This document shows positions 1 to 11,401 of a stretch of 64,000 nt of DNA, piece by piece (position 1 is the stretch's first letter; every line of letters starts with the position of its first letter). Origin of the DNA: Cryptomeria japonica (Eukaryota > Streptophyta > Pinopsida > Cupressales > Cupressaceae); NCBI RefSeq assembly GCF_030272615.1, contig NC_081408.1, positions 605,297,673-605,361,672 of the forward strand. Direction: 5' to 3'. Under the pieces are notes generated by a model. That model did no database searches. It saw only the letters and a list, made by a program, of their open reading frames with translations, and had not been told where the DNA came from. The position numbers and the translations under genes are program-made.

Positions 1-448
1 TGTTGGGCTAGATATTTCCTTTTCCTTTTGTATCTCAGTTATAACTGGAGGGGACGGGTTAGGTAAAGTTGTCCCAGATCTAAGGTGAATATCACTTATA
101 GAAAGAGAATAAGTTGGGTATTGATTAGGGTCAGCTGAATAAACTTGTTGTTGTTGTTGAGGCTTGCTATTAGGATTTGGCATGGGTTGAATGGGCAGTT
201 GTGACCACCCTTGAATATATCCAATTGCTTTTATGACGTGATGCAATAACCGCTTCTGCAACATCTCATTTATTCCTGCAATTAAAAAGATAAAACATAC
301 AACAACACATATATATCTATTTTAATTAATCATAACACTTATACATTCATATATGATATTACCTATGATAATCCATATGGCAACATGAATAATAGGTCAA
401 AACAATATATGATTTAATGGGTTTAGTTATCATCTAGAATGCACATAG
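1..448 (-). mobile_element. Ty3-D: Athila-like Ty3 fragment (gag linker plus part of LTR)
   Basis: Positions 1 to about 205 match, base for base over long stretches, the gag/protease linker of Ty3-B near 33,100-33,310 on the minus strand. They share the run of CAA-type glutamine codons and the LRSG-type segment. Positions about 240-448 resemble the middle of the Ty3-B LTR (compare 26,050-26,180). The join between gag and LTR pieces is therefore shortened compared with an intact element. The LTR continues beyond the Copia-1 insertion at 7,838-7,909. The rest of the element lies left of the window. No open frame of useful length remains. Confidence 0.7.
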
Positions 449-1227
449 TGTTGGCATTATGTGAACCGGTATGTGGACATGATGACATTGTATGTTGTCA
501 TTGATTTCAATATGCTGAAGCGGAGAGAACCGGTATATGTGAGAACTGGTATAACACTGTGAACTGACATTTGTGCCAAAGTGAAGCGGTGTGTTTGTTT
601 AAGGTGAACTGGCATGTGGTTATGGGAACCAACACATGGAAGCTTTGTATGACTACCGGTTGGTAGTCTCAACTTCAGGGTTTCCGATGACTTTGTGTGA
701 TGAGTTAGCAGTGTAACGAAGAACAGATCATGTTGCCATGTCAACCTTATGCGCATGAAGGATCTTGCATGAAGGAGATTGTTCCTATCCACCTCGGGAA
801 TGTGCGAAGTCTGTAAACGGTGATAACACGTGATGGGTTATCAGCCACCATCAAATCGGTGGAAAATGAACAATGGAAAACGTCTTGAGATTGGTTCAAG
901 ACTGCTGCATTTAATACAATGTGCTCAACGGTTAGGATTGAACAGTTTGAATTGCTTAACCTAACAGGTTTAGGGTTTAGGGCTTATGCTACCGACCTAT
1001 CTGTTTCCTATAAGGTTGATGTTGTGTTTCTTTCTGAGGTTGTTGGCAAAAGTTGTGTGTGTGTATCCAAGAGAAGAGATACGTGATTCTTGCTAGACCA
1101 GAAGAGAGAAGAGATGCCTGCAGAGTGTAAGTGCAAAAGGTGAAGAGGAGCTAAAGCAGATCTGCATTGGCATTGAGTGCTGTTATCAGATCATTGTAAT
1201 ACCTGTTGATCTCTAACCACTTCAATA

Positions 1228-1460
1228 GTTGGAAAATCCCTTAATAGGGTAGCTTTAACCGGCTTACTATAAATCCTTTAACAGGGTGACTCAAAACCAT
1301 TGAGTTCTTGAAATCTTCTAACAAGGTAACCTCTAACAGGGTTTAACCCTTAACCGGGTATTCTAGCCATCCCTTAACCAGGTGATCCCTAACAGGATCG
1401 ACTCCTAACAAAACCTATTGTATTAGTCTTTAACTGGACAAGGCTCCTAACAGAGCGGAC
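1228..1460 (+). repeat. Array of mini-palindromes in Copia-1 LTR
   Basis: About ten degenerate copies of a short motif of the form CCCTTAACAGGGT, spaced about 15-30 bp. Many copies are self-complementary (CCCTTA..AGGG, CCTTTAACAGG, CCCTTAACCGGGT, CCCTAACAGG). The same array is present in the 3' LTR at about 7120-7345. Function unknown; it may be a run of small hairpins in the transcript leader or in an enhancer. Confidence 0.7.
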
Positions 1461-1614
1461 TTCTAAAGAGTTCAAAAACAACTTGTGGGTATTCATCCCC
1501 ACCGTGGTTTTTCCCAGTTGGGTTTCCACGTGAAAATTATGTGTGTCATATGTGATCTTTTTCATGTGATGCTATGTTGTTTTCAGTCAAGCGGTGAATC
1601 ATGTTAATCTAGCT

Positions 1615-1618
<4 letters not shown>

Positions 1619-1670
<52 letters not shown>
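1619..1670 (+). repeat. (TA)n microsatellite in Copia-1 5' LTR
   Basis: Perfect TA dinucleotide run of about 26 units. The matching run in the 3' LTR is at about 7510-7561, so the repeat was part of the element before insertion. Confidence 0.95.
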
Positions 1671-1672
<2 letters not shown>

Positions 1673-1942
1673 TTGATGGTAGATTACCTGTTCACGCACT
1701 AGGGTGAAATGGAATGAAGTATTAGATTGTATGAAAAGATAAGTGTCAACCAGTTTATGATTGTTTCAGTTATTCTAGGTTTTGCTAGTTGTACTCTGTT
1801 TAAGACCGGTATTACTGTTTGTCTGCCTAAGCACAACGTCTGCTGACAAACCGGTTTAAGATTGTGTTTTTGTCTATACTGATTCACCCCCCCCCTTCTC
1901 AGTACCGGTTTGATACTATCCGTTCATCATTGCATTATCAAT

Positions 1943-1954
1943 TGGTATTAGAGC
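1943..1954 (+). other. Copia-1 primer-binding site (initiator tRNA-Met type)
   Basis: TGGTATTAGAGC begins 2 nt after the 5' LTR. It matches the usual plant Copia site TGGTATCAGAGC, complementary to the 3' end of initiator tRNA-Met, with one C-to-T difference. Confidence 0.9.
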
Positions 1955-2011
1955 GTCCTCCAGGTCCTCTTTGTTATAAGCTTAACCGCTTGAGGTAAAG
2001 ATCCCAGTCTA

Positions 2012-5000
2012 ATGATGAAGAGGGAAGGTCCAAAGTTCAACAGAGAAAATTTCAGTATATGGAAAGACAGAATGAAGATTTACATTAGAAGCATGGGTGC
2101 TCAACACTGGAGCTATGTTGAGAATTCCTATGTGGCCCCTACTAGTACTCTCACCAATGACCAAAAGAGAGAGATGTAAGAGAATGGGCAAGTCATGGAA
2201 GCCCTAATCAGTAGTTTATCTGACATTAAGTTTATTGATGTCCAAGATAAGGTAAATCCCAAAGAGGTATGGGATACTCTTGAAAATATCTATGGCGGTG
2301 ATGAGCATGTAAAACAAGCTAAGGAAGAAAGCTTTAGAGGGAAGTTTGAAGACATGCAGATGGTTGAAGGTGAGACCATTCAAGAGTATGGAATAAGAAT
2401 CAAAACTGTTGTTGGAGATATCAAGATTACAGGTGGTAAAATGGAAGATTCCACTGTGGTAAGCAAAGTCCTGAGATCCTTATTACCGGTCTATGCAGTA
2501 AGGGTTGCTGCTATTCAGGAGTTGAGATCAATAGACAAGACCCTAGACTCCATCATTGCAAATTTGACAGCCTATGAGCTAAATAGTTTTGATGGCAGTG
2601 TTCAAAAGACTGAATCAACTTTTAAAGCTTCTGTTGTACCATCCAGAAAAGGAAAAGAAGCTAGCACTAGTGGTGAACCAAGACAAAGCAGAGAAATGGA
2701 TGATGAGGATATTCTGATGGCATTTGAAGCTCTTCTTGCCAGGAAACTTCCTAAAGGAATCGGTAAATACAGAGGTAAGCTCCCTTTGAAATGCTTTTCT
2801 TGTAACCAGATAGGACATATTGTTGTAAACTGTCCTAATGGTGACAACAAGGACAAACCGGAAAGGTTCAAGAAATTCAAAGGAGGAAACCGGAGAAACT
2901 ATTTTGTGGCAGTTGATGAAGGTGTCACAGATGAGGAATCAGAGGATGAAGAAAATGAAGATATTGAGTTTGTTGCTATCAAGGAAGATGTGTCAGACAA
3001 GAAGGCTCTTGTCTTCCGCTTTGATAATTCCAATGAGTGGATTATTGATAGTGGTTGTTCTCACCATATGACTGGTGATCGGAGCAAGTTTCTATCCTTG
3101 GAAGAGTATGATGGTGGTGTGGTTTGCTTTGGTAATGATGCACCATGTATGGTCAAAGGCAGAGGGTTCATCTCTCTGAATGGAAAGAGTAGTGCTGACA
3201 ATGTGTATTGGGTTGATGGTCTTAGACACAACCTTCTGAGTGTTGCCCAGCTGAATGACAGTGGTCTCACTCTGGAATTCAAGAATGGAGTGTGCAGAAT
3301 CAAAGGAAAGAATTGTGAATTGGTGGCCATCGGCATGCAGACCAAAGGTAACGTATTTCAGCTGAATGCAAATATAAGTACATGTCTTATGGCTAAATTT
3401 GATGATAGCTGGATATGGCATAGGAAACTCTGCCATGTAAACTTTGATAACATTGTGAAGGCTAGTAAGATCAAGGCAGTTAGAGGGTTGCCAGTGCTAA
3501 GCAAACCGGATAATACCTTGTGCATAGAGTGTCAACTAGGAAAAATGTCTTCCTCAACCTTTAAAGGTAAACCTTTCACTGCTGACAATTTGCTTGATCT
3601 TGTGCATACTTATTTGTGTGGTCCTATGAAAACTAGGAGTGTGTAGAGTGATAGGTACTTCATGATTCTCACTGATGACTGCTCAAGAATGATGTGAGTC
3701 ACATTCTTGAAAGATAAGTCTGAAGCTTTTGTAAAGTTCAAATCTTTCAAAGCATTAGTGGAGAAGGAAAGCCATAAAAGGTTCGAGTGCCTGAGAACTG
3801 ATCAAGGAGGGGAATTCACTTTCCATGAATTCAATAAGTATTGTGAAGAACATGGCATCAAGAGGCAACTGTCTGCCCCCCGGACTCCACAACAGAATGG
3901 CCTAGCAGAGAGGAATAACCGGACTGTGGTTGAAGCAGCTAGAACTATGTTGATTCAAGGAAAGGTAGCTCACACCTTTTGGAGAGAAGCCGTGAGCACT
4001 GCAGTCTACACAATGAACTGGGTACTTATTAAGAAAGGTAAGGATAAAACTCCTTATGAGTATTGGATCGGTAAGACACCTGTGGTTAGTTACTTTAGAG
4101 TGTTTGGTAGCAAATGTTACATCAAGAGGAGTGAACACTAGAGCAAATTTGATGCAAAATGTGATGAGGGAATATTCCTAGGGTATTCCACCAAGAGCAA
4201 AGCTCTCAAGTGTTTCAATAATAGGACTCAGAGAATTATGGAAAGCATCAATGTAAGAGTTGATGAAACCTCTGAGAAAACTGAGGAAACTGACAGTGAG
4301 CAAGCGGTAAATGAACCGGTTGTAACCTTCTGGGAATTGGTTGTCGGTCAACCGAGTACCAATAACAGTGTTCCTACACCAGTAGATGTAGATGCTGATA
4401 TTGATGGAGATGAGGATGAAGAAGAAAAGCAAGAGGAATCTATCAAGACCATTCCTCGGTATGTCAAGCTGAATCTGATCTTAAGCAGATCATAGGAGAT
4501 AAGGATGCATGAATTCTTATAAGAAGAAAGGTCAGAGAAAACTCATGTATGATCTCTAAATTTGGGCCTAAATCATTCAAAGAGGCACATAAAGATGAAG
4601 AATGGATCAAGGCAATGGAAGAGGAACTTGATCAGATAGAGAAAAATGGTACATGGTCTTTGGTACCCAGACCAGAGCATAAAAATGTCATTGGTACCAA
4701 ATGGGTTTTCAGAAATAAGCTGAATGAGGATGGCATAGTGATTAGAAAAAAAGCTAGACTGGTGTGCAAAGGATATGCCCAAGAAGAAGGAGAAGACTAT
4801 GGAGAAACCTTTGCTCCTGTAGCCAGATTGGAAGGAGTTCGTATGCTTCTTGCATATGCAGCTTTTAAAGGATTCAAAGTATATCAAATGGATGTAAAAT
4901 CTGCATTCCTAAATGGTGTACTTGAAGAGGAAGTGTATATAGAGCAACCAGATGGGTTTGCCCTATCTGAAGACAGTGACTTGGTGTGTAGGCTACATAA

Positions 5001-6087
5001 AGCCTTATATGGTCTAAAGCAGGCACCTAGAGCATGGTATGAACGCCTGCACTCCCATCTTGTGAAGATTGGATTTGAGAGAACAAGCGAAGATAGCAAT
5101 ATCTACTTGAAGTCTGAAGGAGATAAGATCTTGATCTGTGAGGTATTTGTTGATGACATTATCTTTGGTGGAGATGACAAGATGAGTCATGAGTTTGCAA
5201 ATGAGATGAAGAAAGAGTTTGAAATGTCACTCATAGGGGAGATTAAGTTCTTCATTGGACTGCAGATCCAGCAAATGAAAGATGGAATCTTTATCACTCA
5301 GTCCAAGTATGTCAAAGAGGTGTTGAAGACCTTTGGCATGGAAGATAGCAAACCGGTTGGTACACCGATGGTGACCGGTTGTAAACTATTCAAAGAGGAT
5401 GACTCAGCTTTGGTTGATGAGAAGGAATACCGATCAATGATTGGTAAGTTGCATTATGTAGTGCATAGCAGACCAGATATTGCACATGCAGTTGGCATTA
5501 CTGCAAGGTTCTAGAAAAGCCCAAGAGAATCCCACTTGGTTGCAGTCAAGCGAATTCTTAGGTATCTGAAGGGAACTATTGATTATGGATTGTGGTATCC
5601 ATACAACAAGGATTTCAACTTGAAAGTATTCACAGATGCTGATTGGGTAGGTATTGTAGATGACCGGAATAGCACAACCGGTGGTGCATTCTTTCTTGGT
5701 GGTAGACTGGTCTCATGGATGAGTAAGAAGCAGAGTTGTATCTCTCAGTCTACAGCGGAAGCAGAGTATGTTGCAGCTTTTATGAACTGCACTTAGACAA
5801 TTTGGATGAAGCATGTATTGAATGGCTTCAAAGTTCCTGTATCTGAATCGGTAAGTATATTTTGTGACAATACTAGTGCAATTAACATCTCCAAGAATCC
5901 ATTTTTACATTCTAGAACCAAGCACTTTGAGCTTAAATATCATTTCTTGAGGGAAAATGTTCAGAACAAAGAGATTGCACTGGAACATGTTTCTAGTAAG
6001 GAGCAGTTAGTAGACATATTCACCAAGCCTCTTCCAAAGGCTACATTTATGTACTTAAGAGGTGAATTAGGGGTGATGCCCCTTTAG
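2012..6087 (+). pseudogene. Copia-1 gag-pol polyprotein, broken
   Basis: The first ATG is at 2012, in the frame of the later gag. In order: a gag domain of UBN2 type (about 2012-2640); a CCHC zinc knuckle CFSCNQIGHIVVNC (about 2792-2833); an aspartic protease with WIIDSGCSHHM; the GAG pre-integrase zinc region; an integrase core with D (TDDCSRM), D (TDQGGEF) and E (RNNRTVVEAAR); RT with FVDD at 5146-5157; and RNase H with FTDADW, STAEAEY and FCDNTSAINIS. Breaks: TAA at 2177-2179, TAG at 3644-3646, TGA near 3695, TAG at 4139-4141, a frameshift with nearby stops at about 4480-4512, TAG at 5512-5514 and TAG at 5794-5796. Most breaks fit C-to-T or G-to-A change of CAG or TGG codons. Relatives normally make one polyprotein that is cut by its own protease; this copy cannot. 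Confidence 0.95.
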
Positions 6088-6330
6088 GAGGTAAACTAAA
6101 GGTATATGATCCACATCAGTCAGGGATTGCATAGTCAAATTCTTTTTGGATCGATGTGTTGAAGGATGCTACTCCTCAGGGGGAGCAACATAATGGAACA
6201 TGGAAGCTTGTGCCTCCACTTCGACATTGTTGTCAAAGGGGGAGAAGAAGAGAAGCGGAGAAGATATCTGCAGAAATTGGGGGAGAAGATGTGAAGCGGA
6301 GAGATATCTTTGTATATTGCCATCAATGCC

Positions 6331-6342
6331 AAAGGGGAAGAT
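6331..6342 (+). other. Copia-1 polypurine tract
   Basis: AAAGGGGAAGAT lies directly before the 3' LTR, at the expected place for priming of plus-strand DNA. Confidence 0.9.
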
Positions 6343-7505
6343 TGTTGGCATTATGTGAACTGGTATGTGGACATGATGACATTGTATGTTGTCATTGATG
6401 TCAATATGTTGAAGAGGAGAGAACCGGTATATGTGAGAACCAGTATAACACTGTGAACCGACATTTGTGCCAAAGTGAAGCGGTGTGTTTGTTTAAGGTG
6501 AACCGGCATGTGGTTATGGGAACCAACACATGGAAGCTGTGTATGACTACCAGTTGGTAGTCTCAACTTCAGGGTTTCCAGTGACTTTGTGTGATGAGTT
6601 AGTAGTGTAACGAAGAATAGATCGTGTTGCCATGTCAACCTAGTGTGCGTGAAGGATCTTGCATGAAGGAGATTGTTCCTATCCACTCAGGAATGTGTGA
6701 AGTCTGTAAATGGTGATAACACGTGATGGGTTATCAGTCGCCATCAAATCGATGGAAAATGAATGATGGAGAACGTCTTGAGATTGGTTCAAGACTGCTG
6801 CATTTAATACAATGTGCTCAATGGTTAGGATTAAACCATTTGAATTGCTTAAACTAATAGGTTTAGGGTTTAGGGTTTATGCTACCGACCTATCTATTTC
6901 CTATAAGGTCGATGTTGTGTTTCTTTCTGAGGTTGTTGGTAAAAGTTGTGTGTGTGCATCCAAGAGAAGAGATACGTGATTCTTGCCAGACCAAAAGAGA
7001 GAAGAGATACCTACAGAGTGTAAGTGCAGAAGGTGGCGAGGAGATAAAGCGGATCTACATTGGCATTGAGTGATGTTATCAGATCATTGTAATACCTGTT
7101 GATCTAACCACTTCAATAGTTGGAAAATCCCTTAACAGGGTAGCTTTAACTGGCTTACTGTAAATCCTTTAATAGGGTGACTCAAAACCATTGAGTTCTT
7201 GAAATCCTCTAACAAGGTAACCTCTAACAGGGTTTAACCCTTAACTGGGTATTCTAGCCATCCCTTAACCGGGTGATCCCTAACAGGATCGGTTCCTAAC
7301 AGAACCTATTGTATTAGTCTTTAACCGGACAAGGCTCCTAACAGAGCGGACTTCTAAAGAGTTCAAAAACAACTTGTGGGTATTCATCCCCATCGTGGTT
7401 TTTCCCAGTTGGGTTTCCATGTGAAAATTATGTGTGTCATATGTGATCTTTTTCATGTGATGCTATGTTGTTTTCTGTCAAGCGGTGAATCATGTTAATC
7501 TAGCT

Positions 7506-7563
<58 letters not shown>

Positions 7564-7832
7564 TTGATGGTATATTACCTGTTCACACATTGGGGTGAAA
7601 TGCAATGAAGTATTAGATTGTATGAAAAGATAAGTGTCAACCGGTTTATGATTGTTTCAGTTATTTTGGGTTTTTCCGGTTGTACTCTGTTTAAGACCGA
7701 TATTACTATTTGTCTCCCTAAGCATAGTGTCTGCTGACAAACCGGTTTAAGATTGTGTTTTTGTTTGTACTGATTCACCCCCCCCCCCTCTCAATACTGG
7801 TTTGATACTATCCGTTCATCATTGAGTTATCA
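6343..7832 (+). repeat. Copia-1 3' LTR
   Basis: 1,490 bp, the partner of 449-1940, with the same palindrome array, (TA)n run and C-run hairpin (7767-7797). It is followed by the target duplication CATAG at 7833-7837. Confidence 0.95.
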
Positions 7833-7837
7833 CATAG

Positions 7838-7909
7838 TCAAACTTTAATACATCACATGACTTAAACACTATCCTGATATACAAATTAAAACATGGAAAA
7901 AACTTATCA
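7838..7909 (-). mobile_element. Ty3-D LTR terminus (right part)
   Basis: Continuation of the Ty3-D LTR after the Copia-1 insertion. It ends AACTTATCA on the plus strand, as both Ty3-B LTRs do, so on the minus strand the LTR starts TGATAAGTT. To the right the sequence changes at once to the RT region of Copia-2. Ty3-D therefore seems to have inserted into Copia-2, and GTTAT (7910-7914) is the candidate target site. Its partner would lie left of the window. Confidence 0.7.
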
Positions 7910-10872
7910 GTTATAGGAATAAAAGAGCTAATATCTCAGCTCATCAGTCAATACCTTCCATCTGAGAACAACCTTTACATACCAATCTTGCTTTGTTTCT
8001 GACAACTTTACCAACTGCATTCAATTTACTTTGGAACACCCATTTAGTACCAATTACATTCTTATCTCTAGGCCTCAGAACAAGCTCCCAAGTGTTGTTC
8101 TTTTCAATCTGATTCAACTCTTCTTCCATCGCTTTTAACCAATTTTCATCCTTACATGCTTCTACAACATCCTTAGGCTCAATCTTTGAAATCAAACATA
8201 TCTCTTCAGAAACAATCCTTCTTCTAGTCATTACACCTTTATTTTTGTCACCAATAATGTGATTTTATGAATGATTCAATCTAACATACCTCGGTGTCTT
8301 CTGATTGTTTTTATTTCCAGGTTCTTGCACTTCTTCACCGGCAACAACAATATCTGAATTACCTATCTCCATTGGATCAATCTGCTTCAAGATCTCAGTC
8401 TGCACAACATCTTCATCATCAAGATCATAATTACATGCTTTGATATTCTTTCCAAGATACTCATCCACCTTCACATTTTCACTTTCAACCATCTTCTTCA
8501 GTCTCTTATTGTAGCACCGGTAGGCCTTACTCTTAGTAGAATATCCCAAGAAGATTCCTTCATCACATCTTGCATAAAAAATTCCTATATCCTCATCTCT
8601 CTTGATATAACATTTACTTCCAAAAATTCTGAAATATCTAACTATAGGAACATGACCAAACCATAGCTCATAAGAAGTCTTATCAGAGTCACCTTTAATA
8701 TGCACCTGGTTGAATGTGTAAACAGAAGTGATAACAACTTCTCTCCAAAAGGTTTGTGCAACATTTCCTTTGATCAACATAGTCCTTGCAGCATCTAAGA
8801 TAGTTTTGTTCTTCCTTTCAACAACTCCATTCTGCTAAGGGGTTCTAGGAGCAGATAATTGTCTTCTAATTCCATTCCTCTCACATAATGTATCAAAATA
8901 TCCTGATGTAAATTCCCCCCCTCTATCAGATCTCAGACATTTCAACTTCAATCCATTCTCAGTCTCCACTCTTTCTTTGAATATCTTGAATTTCTCCAAC
9001 GCTTCTGATTTCTCCCTTAGAAAGTTCACCCACATCATCCTTGAATAGTCATCAATCAACAACCTGAAATATCTATCACCTTGCATGCTTCTCACTCTAG
9101 TAGGACCACATAAGTCAGTATGAACCAGATCTAGCAATCCATTAGATGAATACAACTTACTCTTGATTGAAATTTTTGTTTGCTTTCCCATCTAACATTC
9201 CTTACATATCGGATTAGTACTCTTCACAATCTTAGGCATATCTCTAACAACATGACTAGAACTTATTTTTACCATATAGTCAAAATTAACATCACACATT
9301 CTCTTATGCCATAACAAACTTTCATCAATTTGAGCAATCAAACAACTTTTCTCATCAGCATTCAAGTGAAAGATATTACCTTTAGTCTTAGTACTTGCTG
9401 CAATCTCTATACCAGAGGCATTTAGGATCTTACATTTACCATTCTTGAAATAAAAATCATATCCCTTGTCAACCATATGTCCAACACTCAAAATATTATG
9501 CTTCAATACTTCAACATACAAGACATCATCAGTATTATGCTTACCATTGAAAGATATAGAACCTCTACCACGAATCACACAAGCTTTGTCATAACCAAAT
9601 CTCACTATACGACCATCATATCTTTCCATATTCACAGATTTACTTTTATCACCTTTCATATGATGTGAACAACCGCTGTCAATCACCCATTCATCTTTTT
9701 CTTCAATCTTAGCGGCTAAAGCTTTCTTTTCAACAATGCAGCTTGTAGGATTCACTGATACCAGATCATCTTCCTTGATAGCTATAAATACAAATTCATC
9801 TTCTAAAATCCTATTCTCTAATTCCTCATCTGTCACACCTTCATCGATAGCATAATAGCATCTCTTATGATTTATGTACTTCCGGTAGGGCTTATAGGGC
9901 TTATCATACTTATCGTGCTTTTCATATCCATCATTCCTATCAGATCTATCATGTCTTTCAAATTTATTATGCTCTTATCATATCTAGACATTCTCTTAGG
10001 GCACCTAGAAGCAAAATGTCCAATCTTATTACAAGAGAAACATTTCAAAGGTAACTTTCCATCATACTTATCGACTCCTTTAGGAAATCTTCAAGCAATA
10101 AGGGCTTCAATCTCATCCAGTTCCCTTTCTTGCTTTTCCATCTCTCTCTCTTCTCTCTTTCAAATCTTGATACCCAACAATAACTTTCTCTTGAATCATA
10201 CTTCTTCTTCTCGGATATATTAGCTTTGAATACAGTCTCAAATTTACCATGTGATTCTCCAAATTCACTCAACTAAAATGCAGTAAGCTTTCCAACTAAC
10301 ATATCTCTAGTCACTATAGTCACACTCCAGATCTCATCAATAGCAGCTACTTTATGTTTATAAGCAAGAGGCAATGATCTCAGTACCTTAGCAACAATCT
10401 CATCTTCTTCAAGGGTTCCACCGGCACATCTGATATTCATGACAAGATGATTTACCTTAGCCATAAAGGTTGATATATTTTCATCTTTTGCCATCTTCAA
10501 TGCTTCATACTTCCCTTTCAAGATTTGCAACTTAGCAACTTAAACTTGCGCATCACCTTCATACAAAGTTTCCAGCTTCTTCCAGATCTCATGTGTAGTT
10601 TGCAATCCCATCACATTAGCCATTTACGAATCAGTCAAGGCACTCAACAATGATTCCTTCGCTCTTATGTTATGTTCAACATCCTTGATCCCAGTAGTAG
10701 TAACAGATCCATTCTGAGGAACATTATAAACATTCTTTGTAATCTTCCAATACTCTTCTCCAAGACATTTAAAGTGAACTTCCATCCGGTCCTTCCAAAT
10801 GATATAATTGCTTTCATCAAATATAGGAATCTGCTTCTTGAACACATAAGTTTCCATCCTGGATCTCCTCAA
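7910..10872 (-). pseudogene. Copia-2 gag-pol, broken and cut at the RT start
   Basis: Read on the minus strand: gag of UBN2 type starting at ATG 10872 (METYVFKKQIPIFDESNY); a CCHC knuckle CFSCNKIGHFASRC at about 10,050-9,990; an aspartic protease with WVIDSGCSHHMKG; the pre-integrase region with LLWHKRMCDVNF; an integrase core with D (LLIDDYSRMMW), D (SDRGGEF) and the following region; then the first 80 or so residues of RT ([24 protein letters not shown]). The frame ends where Ty3-D begins at 7909, so the catalytic part of RT and RNase H are outside the window. Stops fall near 10,624, 10,531, 10,273, 9,192, 8,835-8,780 and 8,265, and there is one frameshift at about 10,040-9,840. The protein is related to Copia-1 but clearly a different family. 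Confidence 0.9.
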
Positions 10873-10899
10873 ACAATCAAGCTTCTTTCAGAGGATCTA

Positions 10900-10911
10900 G
10901 CTCTGATACCA
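10900..10911 (-). other. Copia-2 primer-binding site
   Basis: GCTCTGATACCA on the plus strand is the exact reverse complement of TGGTATCAGAGC, complementary to initiator tRNA-Met. It fixes the inner end of the Copia-2 5' LTR two bases further right. Confidence 0.9.
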
Positions 10912-10913
10912 AT

Positions 10914-11401
10914 TGTTAGTAGTAACCAAGAAGGAAAACTGAGAGGGGGGGGGGGGTGAATTAGTTTTCACCAGATTAAACAATTTAAGAACAATCTCAA
11001 ATCTAAACAATTGCAACAAGAATAAAGATAAGAAAAATGACACCACAACACATAACACCAAAATTTTTATGTGGAAAACCTGATTAAGGGAAAAACCATG
11101 GTGGGAACCTACCCACAATAAGATGATACTCTGTAGTAGTATGTGTAAATATTACAATGGGGAATGCACATTCATTCAGGCACATTGCCTAGAGCTCACT
11201 GCTCAAAGAGGAGGCTCACTACCTTACAATAAGATTCAAACTACAATCTGGATTATATGAATTGCAAATTCAGCATCTCCTTATGCTTGATGATAGTTCT
11301 AGTTAAGCACATTTAGCTGCCCTGCAATAATCTCTGCTCAATACACCACACCGAAGGATAAATTTTCTTAAGCACCACATACACCACTCTGATACTACAA
11401 A
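10914..11401 (-). repeat. Copia-2 5' LTR, inner part
   Basis: Starts TGTTAGTAGT on the plus strand next to the PBS. It carries a G-run flanked by complementary arms (10,934-10,942 and 10,961-10,969), the same hairpin type as in the other Copia LTRs here. It is cut at 11,401 by NA-1 and resumes after 17,957. The partner LTR is outside the window. Confidence 0.85.

Larger units (their letters stand above)
449..1940 (+). repeat. Copia-1 5' LTR
   Basis: 1,492 bp, starting TGTTGGCATT and ending GCATTATCA, directly followed by the primer-binding site. It contains many ACCGGT hexamers, an array of short palindromes (about 1228-1460), a (TA)n run (about 1619-1670) and, close to the end, the hairpin with a C-run loop (1877-1904). 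It pairs with 6343-7832. Confidence 0.95.
449..7832 (+). mobile_element. Copia-1: complete Ty1/copia LTR retrotransposon, inactive
   Basis: A 7,384-bp element with two LTRs (449-1940 and 6343-7832) that begin TGTTGG and end TATCA. It is flanked by a perfect 5-bp target duplication CATAG (444-448 and 7833-7837). The order PBS, gag, protease, integrase, RT, RNase H, polypurine tract is that of Ty1/copia elements. It is inserted in the LTR of Ty3-D. The coding region is broken by at least six in-frame stops and one frameshift, so the copy cannot move on its own. The first 120 bp of the two LTRs differ at about seven sites, mostly C/T or G/A, which points to an old insertion with CpG decay. Confidence 0.95.

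Noticed and set aside
457-792. Minus-strand frames of 111 codons at 457-792 and 6,351-6,686
   Set aside because: They are the same piece of the Copia-1 LTR in its two copies, with no domain; non-coding.
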